Of a stretch of 64,000 bases of DNA, positions 1 to 8,214 are shown piece by piece. The stretch is taken from positions 124,001 to 188,000 of the forward strand of contig JAZKIM010000003.1 of NCBI GenBank assembly GCA_040384865.1. The letters are read 5' to 3'. The position numbers and the translations under genes were made by a program. Below the pieces are notes generated by a model, which was not told where the DNA came from, ran no database searches, and worked only from the letters and a program-made list of their open reading frames with translations. The stretch's first letter is position 1. Each line of letters begins with the position of its first letter. Source of the DNA: JBDKLC01 sp040384865. Its GTDB lineage: Bacteria > Patescibacteriota > Minisyncoccia > Phycocordibacterales > CAIZLB01.

Positions 1-1
1 T

Positions 2-2188
2 TGGATAGGAAGAAGCGAAGGTGTAGAGCTCGATTTTTCTATTGTTGACTCGAACAAAGGAATCAAGGTATTTACAACACGAGCCGACACTCTTTATGGT
101 GTGACGTATGCAGTACTTGCGCCGGAGCATTCGTTGGTTTCTGAAATGCTCGAGAAGGTGTCTAACAAGAAAGAAGTAGTGGCATATATTGCTTCGGCAA
201 AAAAGCGAGATGATATGGATAGAACAGCAGAAGGAAAAGAAAAAACCGGAGTTGAATTGAAAGGAATCAAAGCAATTAATCCAGCGAACAATGAAGAGGT
301 TCCTGTTTGGATAGCCGACTATGTACTCGCATCGTACGGAACAGGTGCCGTCATGGCGGTTCCGGCACATGACGAACGAGACTTTGAATTTGCTAAGAAA
401 TACAACCTGCCGATTCGACATGTCATTGTTCCGTCAGTCGTCGATCACGTCAACCCGCCTCGACCTGAAAAGCAAACAAAGGTTCGAAAAAATGTACACG
501 TCATCGTATTTGATCCTGCTAAGAATAAATATCTCATCATACGCAACCAGAAGTTCGGATGGGACACTGTTGTCATTGGAGGAATCGAAGAAGGTGAAGA
601 ACCTCTCGATTCTGCGGTTAGGGAACTCGCAGAGGAAACAGGATATACGGATGTTGAATTCAAGAGGATACTTGGCGGCCCTGTTCGAGCTGCATATTTT
701 GCAAAACACAAAGATGAAAACCGAGTTGCGTTTGCAACAGCTTTATATTTTGAATTGAAAAGTGAAAAGCGGCAGGCTTTTGAAGAGGGCGGAGAAAATG
801 AAGGAAATGAGATTATGTGGATAGACCCCGCTAACTTTGTTCCTGGAAAGATGGTAAATTCTGAGCTCCCATATTGGCTTGAAAGAATCTCATTAGGTAA
901 AGATGGAGCATACACGGGCGGCGGCGTTCTCATCGATTCAGGATCATTTAATGGAACTGATACTGAAATTGCCAAGAAAGAAATATCAAAATTCGTTCAC
1001 GGCAAAGTTATAACAAAATACAAACTTCGCGATTGGGTATTTTCTCGTCAGCGATATTGGGGTGAGCCAATACCTCTCGTCAATTGCGGTAAATGTGGGT
1101 ATGTTCCACTTTCAGAAAAGGATCTTCCTTTGATTCTTCCTGCTGTAAAGAAATATGAGCCTACAGATGACGGAGAATCTCCGCTTGCGGCGATTAAGTC
1201 ATGGGTGAACGTTAAATGTCCAACCTGTAAGGGGCCGGCCAAACGAGAAACCGATACTATGCCACAGTGGGCAGGTTCTAGTTGGTACTACTTGCGATAT
1301 GCAGATCCGAAAAACAAGAAGGAGCTCATAAGCTCAAAGCAGCTTGCCAAATGGCAGCCTGTCGATTGGTACAATGGCGGAATGGAACATACAACACTTC
1401 ACTTGCTGTACTCCCGTTTCTGGCATAAGTTTCTTTTTGATATAGGTGTTGTTAAGACGAAAGAACCATACGCTAAACGTACTTCTCACGGCCTCATTTT
1501 GGCAGAAGGCGGCGCAAAGATGTCTAAGTCTGTAGGTAATGTGGTCAATCCTGATGAGATAGTGAAGCTGTACGGTGCTGATACTCTTCGAATATATGAA
1601 ATGTTTATGGGTCCTTTTGACCAGGCTATCGCTTGGAATTCTGAAAGCATGATAGGACCGAGAAGGTTCATAGAGCGGGTATGGAATCTTTCACGGAAAG
1701 TAAAGAAAGATGAATCAAGTAAAGAGATTGATTCATTGGTGCATAAGACTATTAAGAAAGTTGGAGATGATATTGAAAGTATGGGATTCAATACCGCAAT
1801 TTCCTCCCTTATGATATTACTAAATGCTTTTGAGAAAGAGGAAACAATTTCAAAAGGTCACTATCAGTCATTCCTTCAAGTGTTGGCACCATTTGCTCCC
1901 CATGTAACTGAAGAGCTTTGGATGGTGCAGGGGAACAAAAAAAGCATACACCAGGCCCCATGGCCTCAATTTGATCCAAAGAAATTGGTCGCCACAAGCT
2001 TTAATATTGTGGTCCAAATTAACGGCAAGGTACGCGCCACATTCGTTTCTGACAGTGATGAAGAGGGGGTTGTTAAGAAATATGCTCTTTTGCACCCGGT
2101 GATCGTTAAATGGCTCAGCGGGAAGGCTCCAGATCGAGTCATTTATGTTCCAGGAAAGCTGGTAAATATCGTCGTTTCGGGCCTCTAA
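2..2188 (+). CDS. leuS: Leucine--tRNA ligase, 5'-truncated by the window, with inserted NUDIX domain
   Basis: Charges tRNA-Leu with leucine in the cytoplasm. The frame is open from base 2, so the N-terminal catalytic half with the HIGH motif lies upstream. The visible part starts in the CP1 editing domain (WIGRSEG, then TTRADTLYG where most relatives have TTRPDTLFG). It continues with the editing signature AHDERDFEFA, the tail of the catalytic core (RDWVFSRQRYWGEPIP), a CxxC zinc-ribbon-like pair, the KMSKS loop (KMSKSVGN near 1520) and the anticodon-binding C-terminus ending in a QINGKVR strand. A domain of about 155 residues with a perfect NUDIX box interrupts the editing domain. The gene ends with TAA, and the next gene has its own promoter. 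Identity is certain; the role of the insertion is unknown. Confidence 0.97.
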   Translation, partial: WIGRSEGVELDFSIVDSNKGIKVFTTRADTLYGVTYAVLAPEHSLVSEMLEKVSNKKEVVAYIASAKKRDDMDRTAEGKEKTGVELKGIKAINPANNEEVPVWIADYVLASYGTGAVMAVPAHDERDFEFAKKYNLPIRHVIVPSVVDHVNPPRPEKQTKVRKNVHVIVFDPAKNKYLIIRNQKFGWDTVVIGGIEEGEEPLDSAVRELAEETGYTDVEFKRILGGPVRAAYFAKHKDENRVAFATALYFELKSEKRQAFEEGGENEGNEIMWIDPANFVPGKMVNSELPYWLERISLGKDGAYTGGGVLIDSGSFNGTDTEIAKKEISKFVHGKVITKYKLRDWVFSRQRYWGEPIPLVNCGKCGYVPLSEKDLPLILPAVKKYEPTDDGESPLAAIKSWVNVKCPTCKGPAKRETDTMPQWAGSSWYYLRYADPKNKKELISSKQLAKWQPVDWYNGGMEHTTLHLLYSRFWHKFLFDIGVVKTKEPYAKRTSHGLILAEGGAKMSKSVGNVVNPDEIVKLYGADTLRIYEMFMGPFDQAIAWNSESMIGPRRFIERVWNLSRKVKKDESSKEIDSLVHKTIKKVGDDIESMGFNTAISSLMILLNAFEKEETISKGHYQSFLQVLAPFAPHVTEELWMVQGNKKSIHQAPWPQFDPKKLVATSFNIVVQINGKVRATFVSDSDEEGVVKKYALLHPVIVKWLSGKAPDRVIYVPGKLVNIVVSGL
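431..907 (+). other. NUDIX hydrolase domain inserted in the LeuRS editing domain
   Basis: Between the strand ending NLPIRHVIV and the strand starting AYTGGGVLIDSG, where E. coli LeuRS has only a short connector, lie about 155 extra residues. They contain a full NUDIX box (bases 578-646) matching the consensus Gx5Ex7REUxEExGU: glycine, then glutamate after five residues, then RELAEETGY. A beta strand (VHVIVFDPAKNKYLIIRN) precedes it, as in ordinary NUDIX folds. All box glutamates are present, so metal binding and hydrolase activity are possible. The position suggests an added editing or nucleotide-cleaning activity, or only a structural insertion. Confidence 0.9.
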
Positions 2189-2209
2189 AAAGCCTATAAG
2201 ACCATTAAC

Positions 2210-2238
2210 TTGACCATTTTACCAGTGTGTGCTACAAA
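2210..2238 (+). promoter_or_regulatory. Promoter of the sigma-region-4/HARE-HTH gene
   Basis: TTGACC at 2210-2215 is followed after 17 bases by TACAAA at 2233-2238, preceded by TGC (extended -10). Transcription should begin near 2245, about 11 bases before ATG 2256. This decides the gene start: an in-frame ATG at 2229 lies inside the promoter. Confidence 0.7.
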
Positions 2239-2255
2239 TAACGTATAAAACATTT

Positions 2256-3299
2256 ATGGCAGTCGCAACCCTCAACTTTAAACCGAAGAATGTAACCAAG
2301 AAACTGCTTACGGCCTTACCAGAACGAGCCCGATTGGTCGTTTCTAAGCGTTACGGCCTCGATAAGACAAATGAACGTATGACTCTTGAAGCAATCGGTG
2401 AGTTGTATAGTATTACCCGTGAGCGAGTTCGACAGATCGAAAATGCGGCTCTGGCGAATATTCGCAAATCCCCTCATTTTAAGGCTGAAAAGGCTGCTTT
2501 TGATGAATTGTCGGCTATTATGGTTGGTTTAGGCTCTATGGTTTCAGAAGAGGACCTTCTCGTTCATCTTTCGAAGGATGCCTCTACTCAAAACCATGTA
2601 CATTTTATGCTCGTAGTTAGCGATTCTTTCAAGAAGGAAAAAGAAGATGATGAGTTTAAACACCGATGGCATGTCGATGTGGAACTTTCAAAAAAGATTC
2701 ACGAAGCACTTCGAAAGCTTTACAAGAACCTCAATGATGATGACCTCGTTCCTGAATCAGAAATGATCGAGAACTTCCTTGAGCATCTTAAGGACGTCAA
2801 TGACAAATACAAGAATGAAGAAGTAGCTAAACGATGGCTGCGTATTTCAAAACACATCGACAAGAATCCTCTTGGTGAATGGGGCAAGGCATCTTCTCCA
2901 AATGTTCGAACGAAGGGTATTCGAGACTACGCCTTTCTTGCTATGCGAAAACATGGTTCTCCAATTCACTTCCGAGATATTGCCAAACTCATCCAGCAGC
3001 TTTTCAACAAGAAGGCTCATGTTGCCACTACTCACAACGAACTGATTAAGGATAAGCGGTTTGTTCTTGTCGGTCGTGGTCTTTACGCTCTAACTGAATG
3101 GGGATATCTTTCAGGCGTTGTTAAAGATGTTATCAAGAAGGTGCTCGCAAAGAACGGTCCACTAACAAAAGATCAGATTGTCGAAAAAGTCCTTAAGGAG
3201 CGATATGTAAAAGAAAATACTATCCTCGTAAACCTTCAGAACAGTAAACAGTTTAAGAAGGATAAGGAAGGGAAGTATCATCTTGTAGAAGAGAAATAA
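2256..3299 (+). CDS. Sigma-70 region 4 / HARE-HTH domain transcription regulator
   Basis: Predicted 347-residue DNA-binding protein. Residues of about 25-75 form a sigma-70 region 4 helix-turn-helix (MTLEAIGELYSITRERVRQI), which in sigma factors reads the -35 box. About residues 218-290 form a HARE-HTH domain like that of the RNA polymerase delta subunit (HGSPIHFRDIAKLI, KAHVATTHNELIKD, RFVLVGRGLYALTEWGY). A further winged-helix-like repeat follows near the C-terminus. No sigma region 2 is present, so it cannot open promoters like a normal sigma factor. A polymerase-associated accessory or regulatory role is likely. The architecture recurs in Patescibacteria, to my recollection. It forms its own unit between a promoter and a terminator. 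Confidence 0.8.
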   Translation: MAVATLNFKPKNVTKKLLTALPERARLVVSKRYGLDKTNERMTLEAIGELYSITRERVRQIENAALANIRKSPHFKAEKAAFDELSAIMVGLGSMVSEEDLLVHLSKDASTQNHVHFMLVVSDSFKKEKEDDEFKHRWHVDVELSKKIHEALRKLYKNLNDDDLVPESEMIENFLEHLKDVNDKYKNEEVAKRWLRISKHIDKNPLGEWGKASSPNVRTKGIRDYAFLAMRKHGSPIHFRDIAKLIQQLFNKKAHVATTHNELIKDKRFVLVGRGLYALTEWGYLSGVVKDVIKKVLAKNGPLTKDQIVEKVLKERYVKENTILVNLQNSKQFKKDKEGKYHLVEEK

Positions 3300-3326
3300 A
3301 ATAACCCCGAGGGGTTATTTTATTTT
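3299..3326 (+). terminator. Intrinsic terminator of the HARE-HTH gene
   Basis: A ten-base-pair stem (AAATAACCCC at 3299-3308 with GGGGTTATTT at 3311-3320) has a two-base loop and is followed by TATTTT. It begins at the stop codon. Confidence 0.85.
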
Positions 3327-3330
3327 CTTA

Positions 3331-3359
3331 GTGACGTTTTGTATTTTATACAGTAAAAT
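3331..3359 (+). promoter_or_regulatory. Promoter for the 3369-6666 gene run
   Basis: GTGACG at 3331-3336 and TAAAAT at 3354-3359 are 17 bases apart. The expected start of transcription near 3366 leaves only about three bases before ATG 3369, so the mRNA would be essentially leaderless. Confidence 0.6.
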
Positions 3360-3368
3360 ATACTAATC

Positions 3369-4619
3369 ATGTCTCCTTCGCAGGCGCTTCATCAAATATT
3401 TGGGCCGCTCGTTGGTACGATCGTACAGATCCTTATCTTCGCCGGGTTTATTATTGTCCCCCTTCTTTTAATGCTCTGGTTCTGGAGAAGCTGGGTCAAG
3501 TACGTTCGCGCTCTTTTCTTTGCATCACAAAAATATACGCTTCTTGAATTGAAGATTCCAAAGGGAATTGCAAAGTCACCTTTGGCTATGGAGCTTTTCA
3601 TCACCGCTCTTCATCAGACCGGAGGAGAGGGAACTGTTTATGATAGATATTGGCTCGGCAAGACTCGCCCGTGGTTTTCTCTTGAAATTGTTTCCATCGA
3701 AGGTAACGTACGTTTTTTTGTGTGGATGCGTGAAGCTTTTCAGCATCTTGTTGAAAGCCAGCTGTATGGACAATTTCCTGATATCGAAATGGTAAAGGTT
3801 GATGATTACGCCTCTGCATTACCATTCAATTGGAATGATTATAATCTTTGGGCTTGTGATTTAAAAAAGGGAGCCGCGTCTCACTTACCGATCAAGACAT
3901 ATACTAACTATGGATTGGACAAGGATCCGAAGGAAGAATTTAAAGTGGATCCCATCACCTCTGTCATTGAATTTTTGGGATCAGCTGGAAGAGGGGAACA
4001 AGTTTGGATTCAAATTGTTGTCCGCGCTCACAAAAAAGAGCTCATCGAGCCGGGTACTTGGTTTGGAAAGGTGGATTGGAATCATGCAGCTAAGTTGGAA
4101 ATTGATAAGTTGATGAAACGTGAAAAGAAAGAGAAGAAAGATGGGGAAATCAACTTTGCAGATTTCTCGATGACAAAAGGAGAACGAGAAAAGGTTGATG
4201 CTATCGAAAAAAATCTTTCAAAACTCCCTTTTGACGTGGGTATTAGAGGAATATACATTGCACGTAAAGATAATTATCGAGGTACTATGGTACCCGCTTT
4301 GAGTGGTTCCTTCCGCCAATACAACGCTCTTAACCTTAATGGTTTTGCGGCAACAAACACCACTTCGTTTGATTATCCATGGCAGGATTTTACCGGTCAG
4401 CGAACGATGAAGAAAAAAGAGAAGATGATGTTCCTCTATCGAAACCGCTCTTTCTTCTATCCTGAATTCTTTCCTGAGGGATATAGTTTTAATCCGTTTG
4501 TTATGACCACGGAAGAACTTGCCACTATCTATCACTTCCCAGGTGACGTATCACGAACTCCGAATCTTAGTCGTATTTCTGCAAAGCGAATGGAACCGCC
4601 TTCAAACCTTCCTATTTAA
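3369..4619 (+). CDS. Membrane-anchored conserved protein (DUF8128-like)
   Basis: A 416-residue protein with one N-terminal membrane segment at about residues 13-40 (rich in I, L, F and W) and a large cytoplasmic part. The segment around residue 197 (VIEFLGSAGRGEQVWIQIVV) and the downstream charged helix are what I recall from a Patescibacteria family filed as DUF8128. Members often sit near type IV secretion or pilus ATPase genes; no such ATPase is in this window. The stop codon touches the ATG of mltG with no spacer, so the two are co-transcribed. The function is not known. Confidence 0.6.
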   Translation: MSPSQALHQIFGPLVGTIVQILIFAGFIIVPLLLMLWFWRSWVKYVRALFFASQKYTLLELKIPKGIAKSPLAMELFITALHQTGGEGTVYDRYWLGKTRPWFSLEIVSIEGNVRFFVWMREAFQHLVESQLYGQFPDIEMVKVDDYASALPFNWNDYNLWACDLKKGAASHLPIKTYTNYGLDKDPKEEFKVDPITSVIEFLGSAGRGEQVWIQIVVRAHKKELIEPGTWFGKVDWNHAAKLEIDKLMKREKKEKKDGEINFADFSMTKGEREKVDAIEKNLSKLPFDVGIRGIYIARKDNYRGTMVPALSGSFRQYNALNLNGFAATNTTSFDYPWQDFTGQRTMKKKEKMMFLYRNRSFFYPEFFPEGYSFNPFVMTTEELATIYHFPGDVSRTPNLSRISAKRMEPPSNLPI

Positions 4620-5594
4620 ATGCAACCAATGGTCACAATCGGTACGATTATTCGTTGGGCGCTGTTGGGGGCGCTCCTGCTCTTTTCTTTTATCACAGCC
4701 TTCTATCAATTTGTTTTAACTGCGCCTGTTGATTTTGTACCAGGTTCTTTTCTCATCATTGAACCAGGACAAACCATTTCAGGGATGGCACAAACATTGA
4801 CGATAGGTCACGTTGTGCGCTCACCGATGATATTTCGCAGCCTAGTCATCCTCTATGGAGGAGAGCGTACAGCTCCTGCTGGTATGTACGTATTTAACAC
4901 CCCTCAAAATGTGTTTCAGGTTGCTCGTCGCATCTCACGTGGGGACTATGGATATGCAGCAGTTAAATTGACCATTCCCGAGGGACTTAATTCAATGGAA
5001 ATTTCAAAATTAATAAGCGAAAAGTTTTCATATATAAATGAGGGGGAAGCAGAAGTCGTATTAAAACAATACGAGGGAATGCTTTTCCCTGAAACATATT
5101 TCTTTCCGCCACGAGCGTCGCTTCAAATGATCGTGGATCGTTTGCGTGCACAGTTTGATAAGAGCATCGAGCCATTGTCTCAGGCGATTGTGGAATCAGA
5201 CAGAAATCTGCAGGAAATCATTACGATGGCTTCAATTCTCGAAGAAGAAGTGCAGAATGATATTGATCGTCGTCTCGTCGCTGACTTGTTATGGAGACGC
5301 TTGGAAATGGGTATGGCTCTTCAAGTCGATAGTACAATCGGATATGTTTTAGGAAAGGGGTCATTAGAATTAACCACAAAAGATCTTCAGATCAATTCGC
5401 CCTATAATTCATACAGATACAAAGGTCTTCCTCCTACCCCTATCTCCAATCCTGGTCTTGCTGCCATCGAAGCAGCACTTATGCCTACCCCAAACAAATA
5501 CCTCTTCTTTCTTTCGGACAAAGATGGTATAAATCATTTTGCTGTTACTTACAGCGAACATGTCAAAAACAGAAAGAAATATCTTGGAAAATAA
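4620..5594 (+). CDS. mltG: Endolytic murein transglycosylase MltG
   Basis: A 324-residue YceG/MltG family enzyme that cleaves nascent peptidoglycan glycan strands at the outer face of the membrane. One N-terminal transmembrane helix (about residues 9-30) is followed by a LysM-like region and the catalytic domain. The catalytic glutamate lies in MASILEEE at about residue 205. Other family motifs are LQVDSTIGYVLG and SPYNSYRYKGLPPTPISNPG. ATG follows the previous stop directly, and the 3' end overlaps the mnmA start, indicating an operon. Identification is secure. Confidence 0.93.
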   Translation: MQPMVTIGTIIRWALLGALLLFSFITAFYQFVLTAPVDFVPGSFLIIEPGQTISGMAQTLTIGHVVRSPMIFRSLVILYGGERTAPAGMYVFNTPQNVFQVARRISRGDYGYAAVKLTIPEGLNSMEISKLISEKFSYINEGEAEVVLKQYEGMLFPETYFFPPRASLQMIVDRLRAQFDKSIEPLSQAIVESDRNLQEIITMASILEEEVQNDIDRRLVADLLWRRLEMGMALQVDSTIGYVLGKGSLELTTKDLQINSPYNSYRYKGLPPTPISNPGLAAIEAALMPTPNKYLFFLSDKDGINHFAVTYSEHVKNRKKYLGK

Positions 5595-6666
5595 TAAAGG
5601 GAAGCGTGTCTGGATCGGTATGTCTGGCGGTGTTGATTCCTCTGTTTCAGCTCTTCTGCTAAAGCAGGCGGGTTTTAATGTCACGGGTGTATTTATAAAA
5701 GTATGGCAGCCTGAGAACGGTCGGTGCACATGGAAGGATGAGCGTCGTGATGCTATGCGGGTGGCAGCGCATTTAGATATTCCCTTTTTGACATTTGATT
5801 TTGGGGAGAAATATAAGAAGGAGGTTGTTGATTATATGATCTTTGAATATAAGCAGGGGCGAACACCAAACCCTGATGTTATGTGCAATCGTCATATTAA
5901 ATTTGGTTCATTTCTGGACGCTGCGCGTGAAGCAGGAGTTGATTATGTGGCTACAGGGCATTATGCACAAAACATTTTAAATACAAATGGAATATTTGAA
6001 TTGAAAGAAGGGAAAGATAAGAATAAGGATCAAAGTTACTTTCTATGGACCCTTCCTCAGGAAGATTTACGCCGGGTTTTGTTTCCAATTGGACATTTGG
6101 AAAAATCGGAGGTGAGAAAAATTGCTGAACAAAATGGCTTACCAGTGTTCGACAAAAAAGACAGTCAGGGAATCTGCTTTTTGGGACATGTTGATATGAA
6201 GGAGTTTTTAAAAGAATACATTGATGTTCAAAAAGGGAATGTAATTGATATTAAAGGAAACATTATCGGAGAGCATGATGGTGCGCTACTATACACAATT
6301 GGAGAAAGACATGGTTTTAAGCTTGTAAACATCACGCCAGATCAACATGCTAAATATGTCATTGCAAAAAATATTGAGGCTAACACGCTTACTGTTGCAG
6401 AATATACCGATGAGGTCACCGAGCAGATGCCTCGAGTTGCAACTATAGACAACATAAGTTGGACGAAAGGTGTAGGACCAAATCCAACTACAAACTTAGG
6501 TGCGCGTTTGCGATATCGTCAGCAGAAACAGCCTTGCACTATTCTTCCTTTGATTTGTGGCTACAAGGTATTATTTCAAGATCCTCAAAAAGCACTTACC
6601 CCAGGGCAATCTTTGGTGCTCTATGATGGCGAGGTGTGCCTTGGCGGTGGTATACTAATTCAATAA
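5560..6666 (+). CDS. mnmA: tRNA-specific 2-thiouridylase MnmA
   Basis: Puts sulfur on the wobble uridine (s2U34) of tRNAs for Lys, Glu and Gln, using ATP and a relayed persulfide. The PP-loop motif SGGVDSS lies near the N-terminus. The two catalytic cysteines are in NPDVMCNRHIKFG and DSQGICFLG. The length of about 368 residues is normal. I chose ATG 5560 (MSKTERN). An earlier in-frame ATG at 5539 would add seven residues and lies deeper inside mltG. The 35-base overlap with mltG suggests translational coupling. Confidence 0.95.
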   Translation: MSKTERNILENNKGKRVWIGMSGGVDSSVSALLLKQAGFNVTGVFIKVWQPENGRCTWKDERRDAMRVAAHLDIPFLTFDFGEKYKKEVVDYMIFEYKQGRTPNPDVMCNRHIKFGSFLDAAREAGVDYVATGHYAQNILNTNGIFELKEGKDKNKDQSYFLWTLPQEDLRRVLFPIGHLEKSEVRKIAEQNGLPVFDKKDSQGICFLGHVDMKEFLKEYIDVQKGNVIDIKGNIIGEHDGALLYTIGERHGFKLVNITPDQHAKYVIAKNIEANTLTVAEYTDEVTEQMPRVATIDNISWTKGVGPNPTTNLGARLRYRQQKQPCTILPLICGYKVLFQDPQKALTPGQSLVLYDGEVCLGGGILIQ

Positions 6667-6679
6667 GCCATATCGACGC

Positions 6680-7567
6680 ATGATTACATCGCGCCATCAA
6701 CATCCAACAATCTTTGTTACCAAAGAGGACGGAAGCAAAGAAGAATTTGTCTCTGAAAAACTGGAGAAATCTCTTGTTGCTTCTGGTGCCAACCCAAACA
6801 TTGCCGAGAAGATTACGCATGACATTATTGCTGAAATATTGGCCGAGTCGTCATTTGAGCATACTACGAGCGAGATATACAAGCGTGGATTTCGTCATCT
6901 AAAAGAATCTTCTCATGTCGCTGCCGCGCAATATTCCCTCCGCCGTTCATTGATGGAATTTGGACCTACTGGTTTTCCGTTTGAGGATTACATTGCTGAA
7001 GTATTTAAATCACGGGGATATTCCACAATGACTGGTCAAGTGGTTTTCGGAAGCTGCGTACCACACGAGATAGATGTAGTGGCTTGGAATAAAGAAAAGC
7101 TTCTTATGGCTGAGGTAAAATATCACAATGAAGCAGCGGGTAAGACAGACTTAAAGGTAGCACTCTACGTAAAAGCACGATATGACGACCTCAAGCAGAA
7201 TTTGTATGAATACGGCCTGGAAGAAGGTCAGAGCAGAAAATTAGATGAAGGATGGCTCATTACTAATACAAAACTGACTGAAACTGCCATTACCTATGCA
7301 AACTGTGTTGGTATAAAATTAATGAGTTGGGATTATCCGGAAAAGGGAAATCTCAGAGAATTAATTGTCGCTGCCAAGCTCCACCCTGTCACTTGTCTCA
7401 CCACTCTCAGTCAAGCTGAAAAGGCCATGCTCATGAAGCGAGAAATCGTTCTCTGTAAAACCATCTATGACAATAAGGAAGTGCTCAAAGATATTGGATT
7501 CAATGAGCTCAAAATATTCAAGACTATTGAAGAGATTAGTGAAATTATGAAATATAATCCGTCTTAA
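6680..7567 (+). CDS. ATP-cone domain plus Mrr-like restriction endonuclease domain protein
   Basis: A 295-residue protein of two parts. The first ~95 residues form an ATP-cone (FVTKEDGSKEEFVSEKLEKS ... YSLRRSLMEFG), the nucleotide-sensing module of ribonucleotide reductases and NrdR. The middle holds a PD-(D/E)xK nuclease fold of Mrr type: HEIDVVAW supplies the aspartate, and LMAEVKYH supplies the E-x-K pair. The combination suggests a nuclease whose activity responds to ATP/dATP. It lies 13 bases after mnmA and 2 bases before the next gene. Whether it serves repair or defence cannot be told. Confidence 0.75.
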   Translation: MITSRHQHPTIFVTKEDGSKEEFVSEKLEKSLVASGANPNIAEKITHDIIAEILAESSFEHTTSEIYKRGFRHLKESSHVAAAQYSLRRSLMEFGPTGFPFEDYIAEVFKSRGYSTMTGQVVFGSCVPHEIDVVAWNKEKLLMAEVKYHNEAAGKTDLKVALYVKARYDDLKQNLYEYGLEEGQSRKLDEGWLITNTKLTETAITYANCVGIKLMSWDYPEKGNLRELIVAAKLHPVTCLTTLSQAEKAMLMKREIVLCKTIYDNKEVLKDIGFNELKIFKTIEEISEIMKYNPS

Positions 7568-7569
7568 GA

Positions 7570-8205
7570 ATGGACCATCCAATACTTAGTGTTGAATATT
7601 GTCATGTTACACTCGGCCAAGACTACTCTCACGAAGTGAAGAATTCGAATGAAATTGTCGGTCCCATTATTGAAGCTTTCAAAGATCGTTACAAAATTGT
7701 TCCGTACGTCATGATTGATGATCTTCGCACGTCGGAGAAAGTAACTGAGGAATATATACAGAGATTGGTTGAATCGCTTGATGTTAAACCGGTATCCATA
7801 TATCTCGAGTCATCATTCATAGAATTGGCGGAGTCAGTGCTCGAAGCGTTCGAGCATGATAATCACCACATGGTGACAACAGACGAGGAACGTTGGCTGC
7901 ATCAGATAAAGGACAAGTATGGATCAAAGACCAATTTTCTTCTTTCATGGAAAAGTAAAGAAACAGGAAATGAAGAGCGCCCAGTAAATTTTTCTTGTTC
8001 GACTCTTGTTGCAGCATCATACCTGTTTCGTTTGGGTCACCTTGGTTTAAATACAATTTCACCAGTTTACGGTAAAAAGGTACATGGAGAGAAATTGCTG
8101 AACATCCTCGCTTCTTCATATATGCAGACAGAGACCAATACACGTACAATAGTAAATACTTATAGACCAGGGACGACAGATGATATCATGACCCTGTTCT
8201 ATTAA
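7570..8205 (+). CDS. Hypothetical protein, 211 aa
   Basis: I do not recognise this soluble protein. It has no signal peptide or membrane helix. An aspartate pair (MIDDLRTSE) lies near residue 48, and a conserved-looking motif PVNFSCSTLVAASYLFRLG lies near residue 137. ATG follows the previous stop after two bases, so it is probably co-translated with the ATP-cone nuclease and might work with it. Codon use matches the neighbours and supports a real gene. Confidence 0.6.
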   Translation: MDHPILSVEYCHVTLGQDYSHEVKNSNEIVGPIIEAFKDRYKIVPYVMIDDLRTSEKVTEEYIQRLVESLDVKPVSIYLESSFIELAESVLEAFEHDNHHMVTTDEERWLHQIKDKYGSKTNFLLSWKSKETGNEERPVNFSCSTLVAASYLFRLGHLGLNTISPVYGKKVHGEKLLNILASSYMQTETNTRTIVNTYRPGTTDDIMTLFY

Positions 8206-8214
8206 ACTACAGAT

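Noticed and set aside
445..975. Open frame of 176 codons opposite the NUDIX insertion of leuS
   Set aside because: Shadow of the sense coding sequence; no recognisable domain.
2229..2255. Earlier ATG for the HARE-HTH gene
   Set aside because: It lies within the predicted -35 to -10 region, upstream of the transcription start.
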